A program made the translations under genes and the position numbers. Under the pieces are notes generated by a model. The model worked only from the letters and a program-made list of their open reading frames with translations. It was not told the DNA's origin and ran no database searches. From Desulfovibrionaceae bacterium (GTDB taxonomy: Bacteria; Desulfobacterota; Desulfovibrionia; Desulfovibrionales; Desulfovibrionaceae), in assembly GCA_022510785.1 (NCBI GenBank), contig JAFLSV010000008.1, positions 1 to 64,000 on the forward strand: a stretch of DNA of 64,000 nucleotides, in the 5' to 3' direction. Shown here in pieces: positions 47,314 through 56,790 of this stretch (position 1 is its first letter; each line of letters begins with the position of its first letter).

Positions 47314-48267
47314 TTACCTATTGGCCGCGCCATGGCGGCGTATGGCATCTTCCAGCAGGCTCTCCAGAAGCTCCCCGAAGTCCATGCCCAGCGCGGCGGC
47401 TTCCTTGGGCACCAGACTGGCGGCGGTCATGCCCGGCAGGGTGTTCACTTCCAGAAGGTACAGCTGGCTGTCCGGCGTCAGGATAAAATCCGCCCGGCTG
47501 TAAGCGGCCAGGCCCAGGCAGCGGTGCGCGGCCACCGCCGCCCGCCGCACGCGATCCAGCACCTCGTCCGGCAGGGGCGCGGGGCACAGCTCCTGCGCGC
47601 CGTCCGGCGCGTACTTGTCGTGGTAATCAAAAAAGTCCCGCCGGGGGACAATGAGGATGGGCGGCAGGGCCTCCGGCCCCTTGCCGTTCACGTCCAGCAC
47701 CCCGCAGGTGACCTCACTGCCCGTCAGCATTTCCTCAATCAGCACTTCCTGCCCCGCACCGAACAGGGCATCCAGGGCCGTTTCAAGTTCGGCCTCATTC
47801 CGCGCGCGGAACAGATCCAGACTGGAGCCCCCGGTGTTGGACTTGACGAACAGAGGAAAGCGCAAATCAGGCTTCCAGTCCGCCGGAGGCCGCCGGGGCA
47901 GAAAGACGCCCGGCGGCACGCGCAGGCCCGCCCGGCGGAACAGGGCCTTGGCGGCCGCCTTGTTCAGGGCCAGAAAGGAGCCGGCCGGGCCCGACCCCTG
48001 GTAGGGGCAGCCGGCGCGCTCCAGCAGGGCCTGAACCAGGCCGTCCTCGCCGGGCTGACCATGCAGGTTGAGAAAGGCCGCATCCTGCCCGGCCGCCGCC
48101 TCGAGCAGGCGGTCAAAGCCGTCGGACAGATCCCAGAGGCTGACCTCATGCCCCCTCTTGCGCAGCGCGCGGGCTATGGCTTCCGCCCCGAGAAGAGAAA
48201 TGTCCCGTTCGGGCGACCAGCCGCCCGCCACCAGCAGTATGCGCCGCTTCCGGCTTGTGTCGCTCAT
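47314..48267 (-). CDS. ddl: D-alanine--D-alanine ligase
   Basis: A 317-residue ATP-grasp enzyme: VAGGWSPERDISL at the N terminus, HGQPGEDGLVQALLE, VKSNTGGSSLDL, and the metal site LLEVNTLPGMT. It makes the D-Ala-D-Ala dipeptide for peptidoglycan. The start overlaps the stop of the HD gene (ATGA). It has no room for a terminator of its own: the AT-rich island abuts its stop codon. Confidence 0.96.
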   Translation of the reverse strand: MSDTSRKRRILLVAGGWSPERDISLLGAEAIARALRKRGHEVSLWDLSDGFDRLLEAAAGQDAAFLNLHGQPGEDGLVQALLERAGCPYQGSGPAGSFLALNKAAAKALFRRAGLRVPPGVFLPRRPPADWKPDLRFPLFVKSNTGGSSLDLFRARNEAELETALDALFGAGQEVLIEEMLTGSEVTCGVLDVNGKGPEALPPILIVPRRDFFDYHDKYAPDGAQELCPAPLPDEVLDRVRRAAVAAHRCLGLAAYSRADFILTPDSQLYLLEVNTLPGMTAASLVPKEAAALGMDFGELLESLLEDAIRRHGAANR

Positions 48268-48887
48268 AGGGATCCCACCAGGGCGCTCAGGGCCCGTTCA
48301 TAGGTGAATGCCTGTTCCCGATTGACCCTGATTGACGCCCGGTGTTCCCCGGTATCGCCGTAGCGCTTCAGCAAATCGTCAAAACGCTCTTCCAGGCTGA
48401 CCACCTTGTCGTGCCGCACGCGCTTGTCGGCATACGACACCAGGAGGGGCAGGCGCAGAAGGTTCGCCTTCAGGGCCGCCGGGTCATGAATCCAGGGCCA
48501 GCTGACGTGAAAGAGCACCGCCTGGGCCAGATCGGGACGGCCCGTTTCCTCCCGCACCCAGGCCGCGCCCAGCTGGGCGTGGGCACCCCCGTGCAGAATG
48601 GTGTAGGTTTTGGCCAGATCATGCAGCAGCGCGGCGGCCCTCAGCGCGGGCACATCCACGGCATGGCCGAGGGCCGCGGCCCGCCGCGCCACATCAAGGG
48701 CCACCCGGGCCACCGCGTGGCTGTGCGCGCGGATGTTGGGCAGCATGCCGTACCTGTCCCACAGGCTGATGCAGGCCGCCTCGTCGGGAACAGGGGGCGG
48801 CGGGGGATCAGACGCCAAGACAAGGCCGGGTAAATCCACGATCCGCTCCGGGATCATCCAGGGCCGCGGCTTCTCGATTTGCGCCAT
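48264..48887 (-). CDS. HD-domain phosphohydrolase
   Basis: A 207-residue HD protein: HSHAVARVALDVARRA, ALLHDLAKTYT (the HD pair) and later YADKRVRHDKVVSLEER. Small stand-alone HD proteins act as nucleotidases or phosphodiesterases; the substrate is not evident. GGAAGG is best spaced for ATG 48887, not the ATG two codons earlier. It sits between dut and ddl, consistent with a nucleotide role but also with chance. Confidence 0.82.
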   Translation of the reverse strand: MAQIEKPRPWMIPERIVDLPGLVLASDPPPPPVPDEAACISLWDRYGMLPNIRAHSHAVARVALDVARRAAALGHAVDVPALRAAALLHDLAKTYTILHGGAHAQLGAAWVREETGRPDLAQAVLFHVSWPWIHDPAALKANLLRLPLLVSYADKRVRHDKVVSLEERFDDLLKRYGDTGEHRASIRVNREQAFTYERALSALVGSL

Positions 48888-48920
48888 CGCCATCCTTCCC
48901 CGCCATCCTTCCCGGATCGC

Positions 48921-49379
48921 TCACAGCGCTCCGGTGTGCCCAAAGCCCCCGGCCCCGCGCTCGGTGCCGGACAGGGTATCCGCCGCCACCGGTTCAGGCC
49001 GCCGCACGGGCTGAAACACCAGCTGCGCCACCCGATCGCCGCGCCGCACACGGATGGGCTCCGGCGAGGTGTTGAGCAGCCACACGCAAATTTCGCCCCG
49101 ATAGTCGGGGTCAATGACGCCCACGCCCTGAGCCACGGTGAGGCCCTTCACCGCGCCCAGGCCGCTGCGCGAATAGACAAAGGCGGCGCAGTCCGCGTCC
49201 GGGGGCTCCACAGCCACCCCGGCGGGCACACCCACCCGCGCGCCGGGGGCGATCCACAGCTCTTCCCCGTCCATGCAGGCCCGCAAATCCAGACCCGCCG
49301 AACCCGGCGTGGCATAGGCCAGCCCTCCGCCGTACAGCTCACGGGCGTCCCGCATATACTGAATACGCACTGAACTCAT
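48921..49379 (-). CDS. dut: dUTP diphosphatase
   Basis: A 152-residue trimeric dUTPase with the five motifs: PGSAGLDLRA, YSRSGLG, GVIDPDYRGE, RVRRGDRVAQLVF and the C-terminal RGAGGFGHTG. It hydrolyses dUTP to dUMP. GGGAG favours ATG 49379; an ATG two codons upstream sits against the ribosome site. First gene of a dut-HD-ddl run. Confidence 0.96.
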   Translation of the reverse strand: MSSVRIQYMRDARELYGGGLAYATPGSAGLDLRACMDGEELWIAPGARVGVPAGVAVEPPDADCAAFVYSRSGLGAVKGLTVAQGVGVIDPDYRGEICVWLLNTSPEPIRVRRGDRVAQLVFQPVRRPEPVAADTLSGTERGAGGFGHTGAL

Positions 49380-49749
49380 ATTCATCTCCCTGAAAGGGAA
49401 AGATAGCCCGGAACCCGTCATCGGACAAGCCGTGACAAAAGCGGCGCCGCCAGGCCGTCCCGCAGCCCTGTCCGGCCGTTCCCGGCCTTTTTCGCGCGCG
49501 GCGCCCCGCATTTTCGGGGCAGCAAGGCCCCGCCCGCGCCCATTCCGGCGCCCCGGACGGAAAAACTGCGTTCTGAGTGCCGCGCATGCTTGACAAAGCC
49601 GCAGGGACAGCCTTATACGGATGCCGAGCAGTGGAAGATCCTTTTCCGGCAGGGCGGACGGTCTTCTTCACATCCATATTTGACCGCTTCAGCGGTTGGA
49701 TGGGGTGGCCTGACGACGGCCCCCCCTTTTTATTTATGAAAGGCACGCC
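49380..49749. other. 370-base divergent intergenic region, dut / rimP-nusA-infB
   Basis: Holds the promoter described at 49590-49619, a small hairpin ACCGCT-TC-AGCGGT at 49683-49696, and a GGCC..GGCC step followed by a C6T5 run just before rimP that might act as an attenuator. No gene is convincing. Confidence 0.45.
49590..49619 (+). promoter_or_regulatory. Promoter of the rimP-nusA-rnpM-infB operon
   Basis: A perfect TTGACA at 49590-49595 and TATACG at 49614-49619, spaced by 18 bases, leaving a leader of about 125 bases. Confidence 0.6.
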
Positions 49750-50385
49750 ATGACCAGGGGCCCGTCCAAAGAAGAACGTCTGCGCCGCATCGCCGAAGCC
49801 GCCGCTCCGGTGGCGGCAGCCTTCGGGCTGGAACTGTGGGGCGTTGAGCTTGCCGGCTCGGGCCGCCCCGTGGTTCGCATCTTTGTGGATGCGCCCGCCC
49901 GCAATGCCGCCGGGGCTCCCGCCGCGGAAAACGGCCCGCCCCCCGGCGTGACGGTGGATCAGTGCGCGGAAATTTCACGCATGGTCGGTCTGGCCCTGGA
50001 CGTGGAAGACCTGTTTGCCGATGCCTGGACGCTGGAAGTTTCGTCCCCCGGCCTGGAGCGGCCCTTTTTCCGGCCTGGGCAGCTGCGCGCCTATGTGGGC
50101 CGCCAGGCGGAGGTTCTGCTCTGGGATCCTCATCCCGATTTTCCCGGTCGGCGCAAATTTTGCGGCCAGGTGGCGACCGTGGAGGGCGATACCTTCACCC
50201 TGCGCCTGTCCGCCGCGGACGATCCCGCCGGCGGGACGCCTGTGCGCATCCCGTGGGACGAGGTGCGCCGCGCCCGCCTCGTCCATCTTTTCCCCGACAC
50301 CAGCAAGCCCCGACCCGGCCAGGCCGCCGCGCCCAAATCCGCGCGGACGGCGGCCCCGGCGGAGGGCGGAGGGACACACGCATGA
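49750..50385 (+). CDS. rimP: Ribosome maturation factor RimP
   Basis: A 211-residue RimP. The N-terminal alpha/beta domain carries LELWGVELAGSGRPVVRIFVD and the linker EVSSPGLERPF is the family signature; a C-terminal SH3-like domain follows. It helps assemble the 30S subunit. A 30-residue Pro/Ala tail extends past the usual end. It overlaps nusA by 4 bases (ATGA). Confidence 0.95.
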   Translation: MTRGPSKEERLRRIAEAAAPVAAAFGLELWGVELAGSGRPVVRIFVDAPARNAAGAPAAENGPPPGVTVDQCAEISRMVGLALDVEDLFADAWTLEVSSPGLERPFFRPGQLRAYVGRQAEVLLWDPHPDFPGRRKFCGQVATVEGDTFTLRLSAADDPAGGTPVRIPWDEVRRARLVHLFPDTSKPRPGQAAAPKSARTAAPAEGGGTHA

Positions 50386-51689
50386 ACCTGGAACTCAAAA
50401 AGGCCATTGACCAGATCAGCAAGGACAAGGGGCTGGATCGCGACATGCTCGTGGACACCCTGGAAGAAGCCGTGCGCACTTCGGTGGAGCGCAAATACGG
50501 CGCGGATCTGGACGTGGAAGTCCGCTACAGCGACGAAACGGGCGATATTGAAGTGTATCAGTTCAAGTTCGTCGTGGAGGAAGTGGTCAATCCCCTCACC
50601 CAGATTTCCCTGGCCGAGGCCCGCGAGCACGATCCCTCGGTGCAGCTTGACGACGAAATGGGTTTTCGCCTGAAAATTGAAGACCTGGGCCGCATTGCCG
50701 CCCAATCCGCCAAACAGGTGATCATCCAGCGCATGCGTGACGCCGAGCAGGAAATCATCTACGACGAATACAAGGATCGCGTGGGCGAAATTGTCAGCGG
50801 CATCATCCAGCGCCGCGACAAGGGCGGCTGGGTCGTCAACCTGGGCCGCACCGAAGCCCTTCTGCCCAAAGAAGAGCAGATACACCACGAGCACTACAAA
50901 CGCGGCGAACGCACCCAGGCCCTGATTATCGAGGTCAAGCGCGAGGGACGCGGCCCCCAGGTCATCATTTCGCGTTCGCACCGCGACTATATGGCGGCCC
51001 TGTTCCGCCTGGAAGTGCCCGAAGTGGACGACGGCATCGTACAGATTATGGGCGTGGCCCGCGACCCCGGCTCCCGCGCCAAGGTGGCCGTGCTGTCGCG
51101 CGAGCGCGACGTGGACCCGGTGGGAGCCTGCGTGGGAGTTCGCGGTTCGCGCATTCAGAACATTATTCAGGAACTGCACGGCGAGCGCATTGATATTGTG
51201 GTCTGGAACCCCGAAATCACCACATACGCCCGCAACGCCCTGGCTCCGGCCATGGTGTCGCGCATTGCGGTGGACGAGGCCGAAAACCTGCTGGAAGTCA
51301 CGGTACCGGACGACCAGCTGACCAACGCCATCGGCCGCAAGGGCCAGAACGTCAAGCTGGCCGCCAAGCTTTTGGGCTGGAAAATCGATATTTTCACCGA
51401 ATCCCGCTACAACGAGGCCAACGCCATTGGCCGGGGCCTTGAACAGGTGGCCAGTGTGGCCGAAATTCCCGTGGAGCACTTTGTGAACGCCGGATTCACG
51501 ACCCTGGACACCCTGCGCTCCGCCAGCGACGAAGAGCTGGCCGACAAGCTGACCCTGTCCCAGGGACGCATCGCCGACCTGCGTTCGGCCATCAATTTCC
51601 TGAGCCCCGTGGTGGAAGGTTCGGACGACGGCACCGAAGCGGCGGAAGCAGGGGACAGCGCCGCGGCTCACGGGGAAGAGGGCCGCTGA
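50382..51689 (+). CDS. nusA: Transcription termination/antitermination factor NusA
   Basis: A 435-residue NusA: N-terminal RNAP-binding domain, S1 domain (GEIVSGIIQRRDKGGWVVNLG), KH1 (VGVRGSRIQNIIQEL) and KH2 (AIGRKGQNVKLAAKL), then a short helix-hairpin region (VEHFVNAGFTTLDTL) where E. coli NusA has two acidic repeats. The start is ATG 50382, overlapping the rimP stop; a much longer frame inside rimP is not used. Confidence 0.97.
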   Translation: MNLELKKAIDQISKDKGLDRDMLVDTLEEAVRTSVERKYGADLDVEVRYSDETGDIEVYQFKFVVEEVVNPLTQISLAEAREHDPSVQLDDEMGFRLKIEDLGRIAAQSAKQVIIQRMRDAEQEIIYDEYKDRVGEIVSGIIQRRDKGGWVVNLGRTEALLPKEEQIHHEHYKRGERTQALIIEVKREGRGPQVIISRSHRDYMAALFRLEVPEVDDGIVQIMGVARDPGSRAKVAVLSRERDVDPVGACVGVRGSRIQNIIQELHGERIDIVVWNPEITTYARNALAPAMVSRIAVDEAENLLEVTVPDDQLTNAIGRKGQNVKLAAKLLGWKIDIFTESRYNEANAIGRGLEQVASVAEIPVEHFVNAGFTTLDTLRSASDEELADKLTLSQGRIADLRSAINFLSPVVEGSDDGTEAAEAGDSAAAHGEEGR

Positions 51690-51690
51690 T

Positions 51691-51951
51691 ATGGCTGGAG
51701 GGCATCGGCCCACCAGAATGTGCGTGATATGCCGACGGCGCTTTGCCAAGTCGCGTTTGTTGCGCCATGTGCCTGCTCCCGTCACGGACGAAACGGAAGG
51801 CGAAATACGGGCGGGCGCGGGAAAAAGCGGGCTTGAGGCCGACGAGGCCCAGGTGCGGCCGGGACGGGGCTGCTATGTATGCTCCGATCCCAGGTGCCGC
51901 GAAAAGTTTATGAAGCTGGGCCAGGTAAGGCGCAAGCGCAAAGGGGGTTGA
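51691..51951 (+). CDS. YlxR/RnpM-family RNA-binding protein
   Basis: An 86-residue DUF448 protein: RPTRMCVICRRRFAKSRLLRH and GRGCYVCSDPRC, with basic C terminus. YlxR (RnpM) binds the RNase P RNA and modulates it in Bacillus. It is in the canonical nusA-ylxR-infB position, 1 base after nusA and 3 before infB. Confidence 0.92.
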   Translation: MAGGHRPTRMCVICRRRFAKSRLLRHVPAPVTDETEGEIRAGAGKSGLEADEAQVRPGRGCYVCSDPRCREKFMKLGQVRRKRKGG

Positions 51952-51954
51952 CGT

Positions 51955-54900
51955 ATGGATGAAAAAATCAAGGTCAGGGATTTGGCCGCCGACTTGGGCG
52001 TGAGCACCAAGGATCTCACCCGTGTTCTGCGCGAACTGGAGGTTGAGGTCAAAAGCTCGGCAAGCACCGTCAGCCCGGAAGACGCGGCAAAGGCCAAGGC
52101 GCGGCTTCAGCCTGAAGCCTCCGCCGAAGTCATGCGCAAGGAAATTCAGCCCGGCCTCATCGTGCGCCGTCGCCGCGTGCGCTCCGACACTGAGGCTCAG
52201 GCTCCGGCCGAAGCGGCTCCCCCCGCCTCCCCCGCCCCCGCCGAAGCCGCGGCGGAACGCGCCGAAGATACCCCCCATACAGGCGCGGAGCAAAGCGCCG
52301 CCTTGCCGGATTCCGAACAGGGCTCCCCCGGCGATCTCTCCGCCGGCGCCCGCCCCGCCCCGGCCGCGAGCGACAAGGCCCGCCCGGTCGAAGGCGAAAA
52401 AAAGCCCCGCCGCAAAAAGGCGCCGCTGGAAACACCGCCGGCCCGCGTGGTGCGCCCCGTGGCCAGCGCCGCGCCAACCCCTCCCCCGCCGGCCGCTGAA
52501 AGTCCGGACACGCCTGCCCCGGCGCCCGTCGCCCCGGAAGTTCCCGAGGCCAGGGTTTCCGCCCCTGAAACTCCCGCCGCCGCGGCCGAAGCCCCCGCAA
52601 AGCCCGCTGAAGCCGCGCCCGGGCCCGCTCCCAAAACGGAGGCCAGGGTTCGGGCTGATCGGCCCCGTCGCGCTCCGGCGGCCTCGGCCGAGCCAGACGG
52701 CTCCTCGCAGCCCAGTCTGCTGCCGCCCGTATCCGAATCCCGCCGCCCGAGGGACGATGGCGAGGAAGGCGAACGCCCCCGCCGGCGTCCGCAGGACGGG
52801 CTGTCCCCGCAGGTGCGCGTTATTTCGCGGCCCGATCCGTCCCAGGCCAGAGTGCTGGAACGCCCCGCGCCGTCCGACGCGCGCGGCGACGACCGCCGCC
52901 AGGGCTATCGCTCAGGCACACCGCGGCCTGGCGGCGCCTCCAGATCCGGCGGCCCGCGTCCCGGCGGGGCAAGAACCGCGGGCGCGGGCTTTCCGCCGCC
53001 CTTCGGCCAGCAGCCGCCCATGGAAGGCGCGGATCAAAGCCGCAAAAAGCGGAACAAGGGACGCCGCGCGATGGACTTTTCCCTGGGCTCCGGCGCTGAT
53101 TTTACCCGTCATCACGAGGATGACGAGGGCATGGTGCGCACCCGCAGCCGCAAGCCCAAAAAGCAGGCCGCCGCGCCCCAGTCCACCCAGCCCATGAAGG
53201 CCGCCAAGCGCAAAATCCGCGTGGAGGAAGCCATTCGCGTGGCGGACATGGCCCACCAGATGGGCGTGAAATCCGGCGAAATCATCAAGGTTTTGTTCGG
53301 CCTGGGGGTCATGGCCACCATCAACAATTCCCTGGACATTGACACCGCCACGCTGGTGGCGTCCGAATTCGGGTACGAAGTGGAAAAGGTGGGCTTTTCG
53401 GAAGAAGCCTTCCTGCCGCCCGCCGAATCGGACAGTCCCGAGCAGCTCAGGCCGCGTCCGCCCGTGGTCACCATCATGGGCCATGTGGACCACGGCAAAA
53501 CCTCACTGCTTGACGCCATCCGCAAAACCAGCGTGACCAGCGGCGAAGCGGGCGGCATTACCCAGCACATCGGGGCCTACCACGTCAAAACCAAGCGGGG
53601 AGACATCGTGTTCCTCGATACCCCCGGCCACGAGGCCTTTACGGCCATGCGCGCCCGCGGGGCACAGGTGACGGATCTGGTGGTTCTGGTGGTGGCCGCC
53701 GACGACGGCGTTATGGAGCAGACCCGCGAAGCCATCAACCATTCCCGCGCGGCCGGCGTGCCCATTCTGGTGGCGGTCAACAAAATTGACAAGGAAGGCG
53801 CCAACCCGGATCGCGTCCTGCGCGAACTGGCCGAACTGGGCCTCCAGGCCGAATCGTGGGGCGGCGATACCGTGGTGGGTTTTGTGTCCGCCAAGACAGG
53901 GCAGGGGCTGGATGAACTTCTGGAACTCATCGCCCTTCAGGCGGAAATACTGGAGCTTAAGGCCAACCCCGGCAAGCCCGCCCGGGGCCATGTGGTGGAA
54001 GCCAAACTGGACAAGGGCCGCGGCCCCGTGGCCACGGTGCTCATCCAGGGCGGAACCATCCATCAGGGCGACGTCTTTGTGTGCGGCGTGTTCGCGGGCC
54101 GCGTGCGCGCCCTGTTCAACGACCAGGGCCGCAAAATCAAGGAGGCCGGCCCCTCCATGCCCGTGGAAGTGCAGGGCTTTGAAGGCGTGCCCGAAGCGGG
54201 CGAGGAATTCATCTGCCTGGCCGATGAAAAGACCGCCCGCCGTATTGCCGAAGCCCGCGCCGTCAAGCAGCGCGAACGCGAACTGGCCAAGGAATCGCGG
54301 GTCACGCTCGAAACCTTCCTGGCCCGCCGGGCCGACGACGCCGAAGCCCTGGTGCTCAACCTGGTGCTCAAGGCCGACGTGCAGGGTTCGGTGGAAGCCA
54401 TTGCCGAATCCCTGCGCAAGCTCAGCACGGACAAGGTGCGCATCGACATCATCCACGGCGGCGCCGGAGCGATTTCGGAAAGTGACGTCATGCTGGCCGC
54501 CGCGTCCAGTGCCATCATCATCGGCTTCAACGTGCGTCCCACGGCCAAGGTCAAGGATGTGGCCGAGCAGGAAGGCGTGGACATCCGCTTCTACGACATC
54601 ATCTACAAGCTGGTGGATGAAATCAAAAGCGCCATGGCGGGCATGCTGGCCCCGGTGTCGCGCGAGGTCTACCTGGGCCAGGCCGAGGTGCGCGACACCT
54701 TCTCCCTGCCCAAAATCGGCGTCATTGCGGGCTGCTTTGTCACCGACGGCAAGATGACCCGCAGCGCGGGCGTGCGCCTCCTGCGCGACGGCGTGGTGGT
54801 GTATACCGGCAAAACCGCCTCTCTCAAGCGCTTCAAGGACGATGCCAAAGAAGTGCCCAAGGGCATGGAATGCGGCATGGGGCTGGAAAATTTCCACGAC

Positions 54901-54960
54901 ATCAAGGTGGGCGACATCATCGAAGCCTTTGAAACCGTGGAAGAGGCCGCCACACTGTAA
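51955..54960 (+). CDS. infB: Translation initiation factor IF-2
   Basis: A 1001-residue IF-2. Residues 1-50 form the IF2N domain ([25 protein letters not shown]); 50-400 are a Pro/Ala/Arg-rich linker; a second IF2N module precedes the GTPase ([38 protein letters not shown]). Domains II-IV follow and bind fMet-tRNA. It delivers initiator tRNA to the 30S subunit. It is the last gene of the operon, directly followed by a terminator. Confidence 0.97.
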   Translation: MDEKIKVRDLAADLGVSTKDLTRVLRELEVEVKSSASTVSPEDAAKAKARLQPEASAEVMRKEIQPGLIVRRRRVRSDTEAQAPAEAAPPASPAPAEAAAERAEDTPHTGAEQSAALPDSEQGSPGDLSAGARPAPAASDKARPVEGEKKPRRKKAPLETPPARVVRPVASAAPTPPPPAAESPDTPAPAPVAPEVPEARVSAPETPAAAAEAPAKPAEAAPGPAPKTEARVRADRPRRAPAASAEPDGSSQPSLLPPVSESRRPRDDGEEGERPRRRPQDGLSPQVRVISRPDPSQARVLERPAPSDARGDDRRQGYRSGTPRPGGASRSGGPRPGGARTAGAGFPPPFGQQPPMEGADQSRKKRNKGRRAMDFSLGSGADFTRHHEDDEGMVRTRSRKPKKQAAAPQSTQPMKAAKRKIRVEEAIRVADMAHQMGVKSGEIIKVLFGLGVMATINNSLDIDTATLVASEFGYEVEKVGFSEEAFLPPAESDSPEQLRPRPPVVTIMGHVDHGKTSLLDAIRKTSVTSGEAGGITQHIGAYHVKTKRGDIVFLDTPGHEAFTAMRARGAQVTDLVVLVVAADDGVMEQTREAINHSRAAGVPILVAVNKIDKEGANPDRVLRELAELGLQAESWGGDTVVGFVSAKTGQGLDELLELIALQAEILELKANPGKPARGHVVEAKLDKGRGPVATVLIQGGTIHQGDVFVCGVFAGRVRALFNDQGRKIKEAGPSMPVEVQGFEGVPEAGEEFICLADEKTARRIAEARAVKQRERELAKESRVTLETFLARRADDAEALVLNLVLKADVQGSVEAIAESLRKLSTDKVRIDIIHGGAGAISESDVMLAAASSAIIIGFNVRPTAKVKDVAEQEGVDIRFYDIIYKLVDEIKSAMAGMLAPVSREVYLGQAEVRDTFSLPKIGVIAGCFVTDGKMTRSAGVRLLRDGVVVYTGKTASLKRFKDDAKEVPKGMECGMGLENFHDIKVGDIIEAFETVEEAATL

Positions 54961-55423
54961 CCCCCCGTGAAATCCGGCTTTCGGAGCCCGCCCGTGAACC
55001 GGCGGGCTCTTTTCGTTCCGGGAGGCCGGGGACACAGCCCCGCCATGGTCAAAAAATCATGGCATCCGGCGCCGCATGCTGTCATGCTCAGGGCTGCGGG
55101 GGATGGATCTTCCCGGGTGTTCTCTCCTCCATCCGGGGCCGCTTCCGGACAGGGGCTCCCCGCCGCCGCTTCCGCCGGCCGGGAGTCCCCCTGTGGATCA
55201 GCAGCGGCAGAGGTCTGCGGCCTCTCGCTGACTCTCTTCGCATGACGAACACTTCTTCAACGAGCTGTCTTCTCCAGAGGCGGCCCGCGCACGCGGGCCG
55301 CCTTGCCGTTCCGGGCGATCTTTGACGCAATCCGGCAAAAAGACTACGATCCGCCATGAGCTCCGCCGTGAAGCGACCGAGCCCCGCGGCTCCCTTTCCT
55401 GTCCACTGTCAAGGAGTGTTTCC
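54961..55423. other. 463-base region between infB and the ThiC-family gene
   Basis: Holds the infB terminator and, at 55278-55303, a perfect 12-bp GC hairpin AGGCGGCCCGCG / CGCGGGCCGCCT with almost no loop and no T-run. No gene is convincing. No THI box or TPP-riboswitch core, and no cobalamin riboswitch, could be found before the ThiC-family gene. Confidence 0.5.
54984..55013 (+). terminator. Rho-independent terminator of the infB operon
   Basis: A 9-bp stem GAGCCCGCC / GGCGGGCTC with an 8-base loop followed by TTTT, 24 bases after the infB stop. Confidence 0.85.
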
Positions 55424-56695
55424 ATGTCCCTGTTTGATCGCAATCCCGCGCTGACGGCGCTCTTCGCCGACCACGGGGCCGACCTGGCCTGTGAGGAACA
55501 GCTGCCCCTCGCCGACATACGAGGCGCCCTGGAAAGCGGCACCATGGTTCTGCTCGGCAACCCCGCCCACACGGGGCTTCGCCCCCTGCTGATAGGCCAG
55601 CCCGCGCGGGTCAAGGTCAACGCCAATATCGGCACCTCGCCGTTCCAGAACCATGTTCCCTGCGAAATGCGCAAGCTTGAAACGGCTCTGGCAGCCGGGG
55701 CCGATACCGTGATGGACTTGTCCATCGCGGGCGATCTGACGGCCATCCGCGCCGCCATGCTGGCCGCCTGCCCCGCTCCGCTGGGCACGGTGCCCCTGTA
55801 CGCCGTGGCCCAGACCTATATCGACCGGGGCGACGACCCGGCCGCCATGGATCCGGAAGTCCTGTTCAGGGAAATTGAGCGCCAGGCCGAGCAGGGCGTG
55901 GACTTCATGACCGTACACTGCGGTCTGACCCGGCGCGGCGCGGAATGGGCCGCCCACGGCGAACGAACCATGGGCATCGTCTCTCGCGGCGGGAGCATTC
56001 TGGCCCGCTGGATGCTGCGCAATGACAAGGAAAATCCCCTGCTTACCGGCTTTGATCGCCTGCTTGACATCGCCCGCGCGCACAATGTCACCCTGTCCCT
56101 GGGCGACGGCCTGCGCCCCGGCGCGGGCTCCGATGCCGGCGACGCCGCGCAGTGGGAGGAAGTGATCACCCTGGGCCGCCTGGCCCGCCGCGCCCTGGAG
56201 GCGGGCGTTCAGTGCATGATCGAAGGCCCCGGCCATGTCTGCATGGCCGAAGTGGAAGCCCAGATCAGGGGCATCAAAAAACTGACCCACGGCGCGCCGC
56301 TCTATGTGCTGGGGCCGCTGGTCACGGACATCGCCCCGGGCTGGGATCACATCGCCGGGGCCATAGGCGGGGCGCTGGCCGTGCGGGCCGGGGCGGACTT
56401 TCTGTGCTACCTGACCCCGGCCGAGCATCTGACCCTGCCCGGCGAGGCCGATGTGCGCACCGGCGTCATGGCCTCGCGCGTGGCGGCGCAGGCCGGTGAA
56501 AACGCCCTGGGACGCCCGGCGGCCCGCGCGGCCGAGGCCGCCATGGGCCGGGCGCGCAAGGCCCTGGACTGGGACGCCATGCGCGAGGTCTCGCTGGATC
56601 CCGCCGAAATGGATGAACGCCGCAAACCCCACCGGCATGAAGACGCATGCGCCATGTGCGGCAATTTCTGCGCGGTCAAAATGCTGCGCGACTGA
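55424..56695 (+). CDS. ThiC-family radical SAM enzyme (ThiC or 5-hydroxybenzimidazole synthase BzaF)
   Basis: A 423-residue ThiC-family protein: ARVKVNANIGTSPFQ, DTVMDLSIAGDL, PLGTVPLYAVAQ, FMTVHCGLT, SRGGSILARWM, LSLGDGLRPG, MIEGPGHVCM and GPLVTDIAPGWDHI. Both ThiC (pyrimidine of thiamine) and BzaF (lower ligand of benzimidazolyl cobamides) rearrange aminoimidazole ribotide and look alike. The C-terminal cluster motif is CAMCGNFC, spaced CX2CX3C, one residue shorter than the CX2CX4C of typical ThiC. There is no visible TPP riboswitch, and the strain has a full cobamide pathway, so BzaF is a real possibility. The start ATG 55424 follows AAGGAG at 8-9 bases. Confidence 0.85.
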   Translation: MSLFDRNPALTALFADHGADLACEEQLPLADIRGALESGTMVLLGNPAHTGLRPLLIGQPARVKVNANIGTSPFQNHVPCEMRKLETALAAGADTVMDLSIAGDLTAIRAAMLAACPAPLGTVPLYAVAQTYIDRGDDPAAMDPEVLFREIERQAEQGVDFMTVHCGLTRRGAEWAAHGERTMGIVSRGGSILARWMLRNDKENPLLTGFDRLLDIARAHNVTLSLGDGLRPGAGSDAGDAAQWEEVITLGRLARRALEAGVQCMIEGPGHVCMAEVEAQIRGIKKLTHGAPLYVLGPLVTDIAPGWDHIAGAIGGALAVRAGADFLCYLTPAEHLTLPGEADVRTGVMASRVAAQAGENALGRPAARAAEAAMGRARKALDWDAMREVSLDPAEMDERRKPHRHEDACAMCGNFCAVKMLRD

Positions 56696-56790
56696 CCTGT
56701 TCCGTCAGCCCGGGATCTGCCGCGCTCAACGGCCGCGCGGGCCGCAAACACGGCAAAGGCCGATCCGGCGCGGCAAAAAGGCCCCGCGCC

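Noticed and set aside
55278-55303. Intrinsic terminator at the 12-bp GC hairpin
   Set aside because: It has no T-run and nearly no loop; it may be structural only.
54961-55423. TPP riboswitch before the ThiC-family gene
   Set aside because: No CTGAGA or the downstream ACC/GAT-type core could be found.
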